From contig CAINLH010000313.1 in the NCBI GenBank assembly GCA_903850275.1, positions 1-5,924 on the forward strand: DNA of 5,924 nt, in the 5' to 3' direction. This document shows, piece after piece, positions 4,907 to 5,924 of this stretch. Source of the stretch: an uncultured Acidimicrobium sp. (GTDB lineage: Bacteria > Actinomycetota > Acidimicrobiia > Acidimicrobiales > Ilumatobacteraceae). The translations under genes and the position numbers were made by a program. How positions within the stretch are numbered: position 1 is the first letter of the stretch; every line of letters begins with the position of its first letter. The notes under the pieces were generated by a model, which had not been told where the DNA came from, did no database searches, and worked only from the letters and a program-made list of their open reading frames with translations.

Positions 4907-5924
4907 ATGTTGCAAGACCCAGGTGTCAGTGGCCGTTTCGGCGAATTTGGTGGTCGCTTCGTCCCAGAAACCCTGGTTCCTGCCTGCCAAGAATTGGAAG
5001 TTGCCTTTCGTGATGCTTGGGCAGACCCATCGTTTCGATCCGAACTCGACACATTGCTTCGTGAGTACGCGGGCAGGCCAAGCATCATCACCGAATGCCA
5101 CAATCTCGGTAAACAGCTCGGCATTCGACTGCTGTTAAAACGCGAAGATCTGAATCACACGGGCTCGCACAAGATCAATAGCGTGCTCGGCCAGGTACTT
5201 CTTGCCAAGCGAATGGGCAAGAAGCGAATCGTTGCCGAGACAGGCGCTGGGCAGCACGGCGTTGCTTCGGCGACCGCTGCAGCCTTGTTGGGTTTGCAGT
5301 GCAAGGTGTACATGGGCGAGGTAGACGTGCAGCGCCAGGCGTTGAATGTGTTTCGCATGAAGTTGCTTGGAGCTGAAGTAGTTCCGGCAATGTCGGGAAG
5401 TCGCACACTCAAGGATGCGGTGAATGAGGCAATGCGAGACTGGGTCGCAACTGTCGAGACAACGTATTACGCACTTGGCTCGGTCATGGGGCCTCATCCT
5501 TACCCTTTCATGGTTCGGACATTTCAAAGCGTCATCGGCGACGAAGCGTTCGCGCAGTGCCGCGATGTTCTCGATGGTAAAGATCCCGATGTTGTTACGG
5601 CTTGTGTTGGTGGCGGTTCTAATGCCATCGGTATTTTCTCGGGTTTTGTCGACACCAAAGCAAGGCTTGTCGGCGTTGAACCCGCTGGTGGCGCAGCAGT
5701 GGGCAGAGGCGTGCCCGGTGTCGTGCATGGCATGCGGTCGTATTTGATGCAAGACGAACATGGTCAGGTTCAAGAAGCGCAATCCATCAGCGCTGGTCTT
5801 GATTATCCAGGTGTCGGGCCCGAGCATTCGTACCATGCATCAATTGGCCGCGCTGAGTATCCGAGTGTGACAGATGCCGAAGTAATTGAGGGATTTCAGC
5901 TACTCGCGAAAACCGAGGGAATCA
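4907..5924 (+). CDS. trpB: Tryptophan synthase beta subunit, C-terminus beyond window
   Basis: TrpB uses pyridoxal phosphate to condense indole, delivered by TrpA through a tunnel, with L-serine to make L-tryptophan. The window holds 339 codons and part of the next; the family is usually about 390-410 aa, so roughly the last 60 residues are missing. Visible motifs are GRFGEFGGRFVPETL (residues 9-23), KREDLNHTGSHKIN (78-91) with the Schiff-base Lys89, AETGAGQHGVA (110-120) with the catalytic Glu111, the GGGSNAIG phosphate loop (235-242) and VEPAGG. SISAGLDYPGVGPEHSY near the right end is the conserved communication-domain-side segment typical of the TrpB1 type. The HTGSHKIN variant has Ser where many bacteria have Ala, and Ser also follows the Asn of this motif. 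The start is ATG 4907; a weak GTGAG abuts it. It is 58 nt after trpF with a hairpin and possible promoter in between. trpA is expected downstream. Confidence 0.97.
   Translation, partial: MLQDPGVSGRFGEFGGRFVPETLVPACQELEVAFRDAWADPSFRSELDTLLREYAGRPSIITECHNLGKQLGIRLLLKREDLNHTGSHKINSVLGQVLLAKRMGKKRIVAETGAGQHGVASATAAALLGLQCKVYMGEVDVQRQALNVFRMKLLGAEVVPAMSGSRTLKDAVNEAMRDWVATVETTYYALGSVMGPHPYPFMVRTFQSVIGDEAFAQCRDVLDGKDPDVVTACVGGGSNAIGIFSGFVDTKARLVGVEPAGGAAVGRGVPGVVHGMRSYLMQDEHGQVQEAQSISAGLDYPGVGPEHSYHASIGRAEYPSVTDAEVIEGFQLLAKTEGI

Noticed and set aside
5135..5836. 233-aa minus-strand open frame over trpB
   Set aside because: Antisense to trpB, whose plus-strand frame carries all catalytic motifs; the Cys/His-rich translation is an artefact of the opposite strand.

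Overview
This 5.9 kb window is dense, ordinary-looking chromosomal DNA of moderate GC. It carries seven genes, two of them cut by the window edges. I see no mobile elements, tRNA/rRNA genes or CRISPR repeats. The gene set (uppS, recO and a dimeric-type glyS close together, with GTG/TTG starts and several genes lacking a Shine-Dalgarno but carrying a -10-like box 6-8 nt before the start) suggests an actinobacterium-like organism. A dedicated trpF beside trpC argues against the lineages that rely on the bifunctional PriA isomerase. A deep-branching, moderate-GC group such as Acidimicrobiia would fit, but this placement is inference and tentative.

Layout. Positions 1-345 (minus strand) hold the first 115 codons of a canonical undecaprenyl diphosphate synthase (uppS). 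Across a 42-bp divergent gap, positions 388-999 (plus strand) encode a second, highly diverged member of the same cis-prenyltransferase fold. It has lost the catalytic Asp motif and the isopentenyl-diphosphate-binding Arg/Ser motif, but it keeps the C-terminal RERRFGG (RxG) tail. It overlaps recO (996-1712) by ATGA. After a 41-nt gap with a TATAAC box comes glyS (1754-3061). A small antibiotic-biosynthesis-monooxygenase-fold protein (3087-3392) follows, and then a tryptophan run: trpC (TTG start, 3396-4178), trpF (GTG start, about 4219-4848) and trpB (4907 to beyond the end).

How the genes work together. UppS makes the C55 lipid carrier for cell-wall synthesis. The adjacent dead paralogue looks like a candidate non-catalytic partner subunit, comparable to eukaryotic NgBR/Nus1 next to DHDDS/Rer2, and this is the most interesting signal in the window. 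RecO (recombinational repair) and GlyRS are housekeeping genes. TrpC, TrpF and TrpB catalyse consecutive or near-consecutive steps of tryptophan synthesis; trpA would be expected just beyond the right edge. All intergenic gaps are under 60 nt, so there is no long gene-free stretch.
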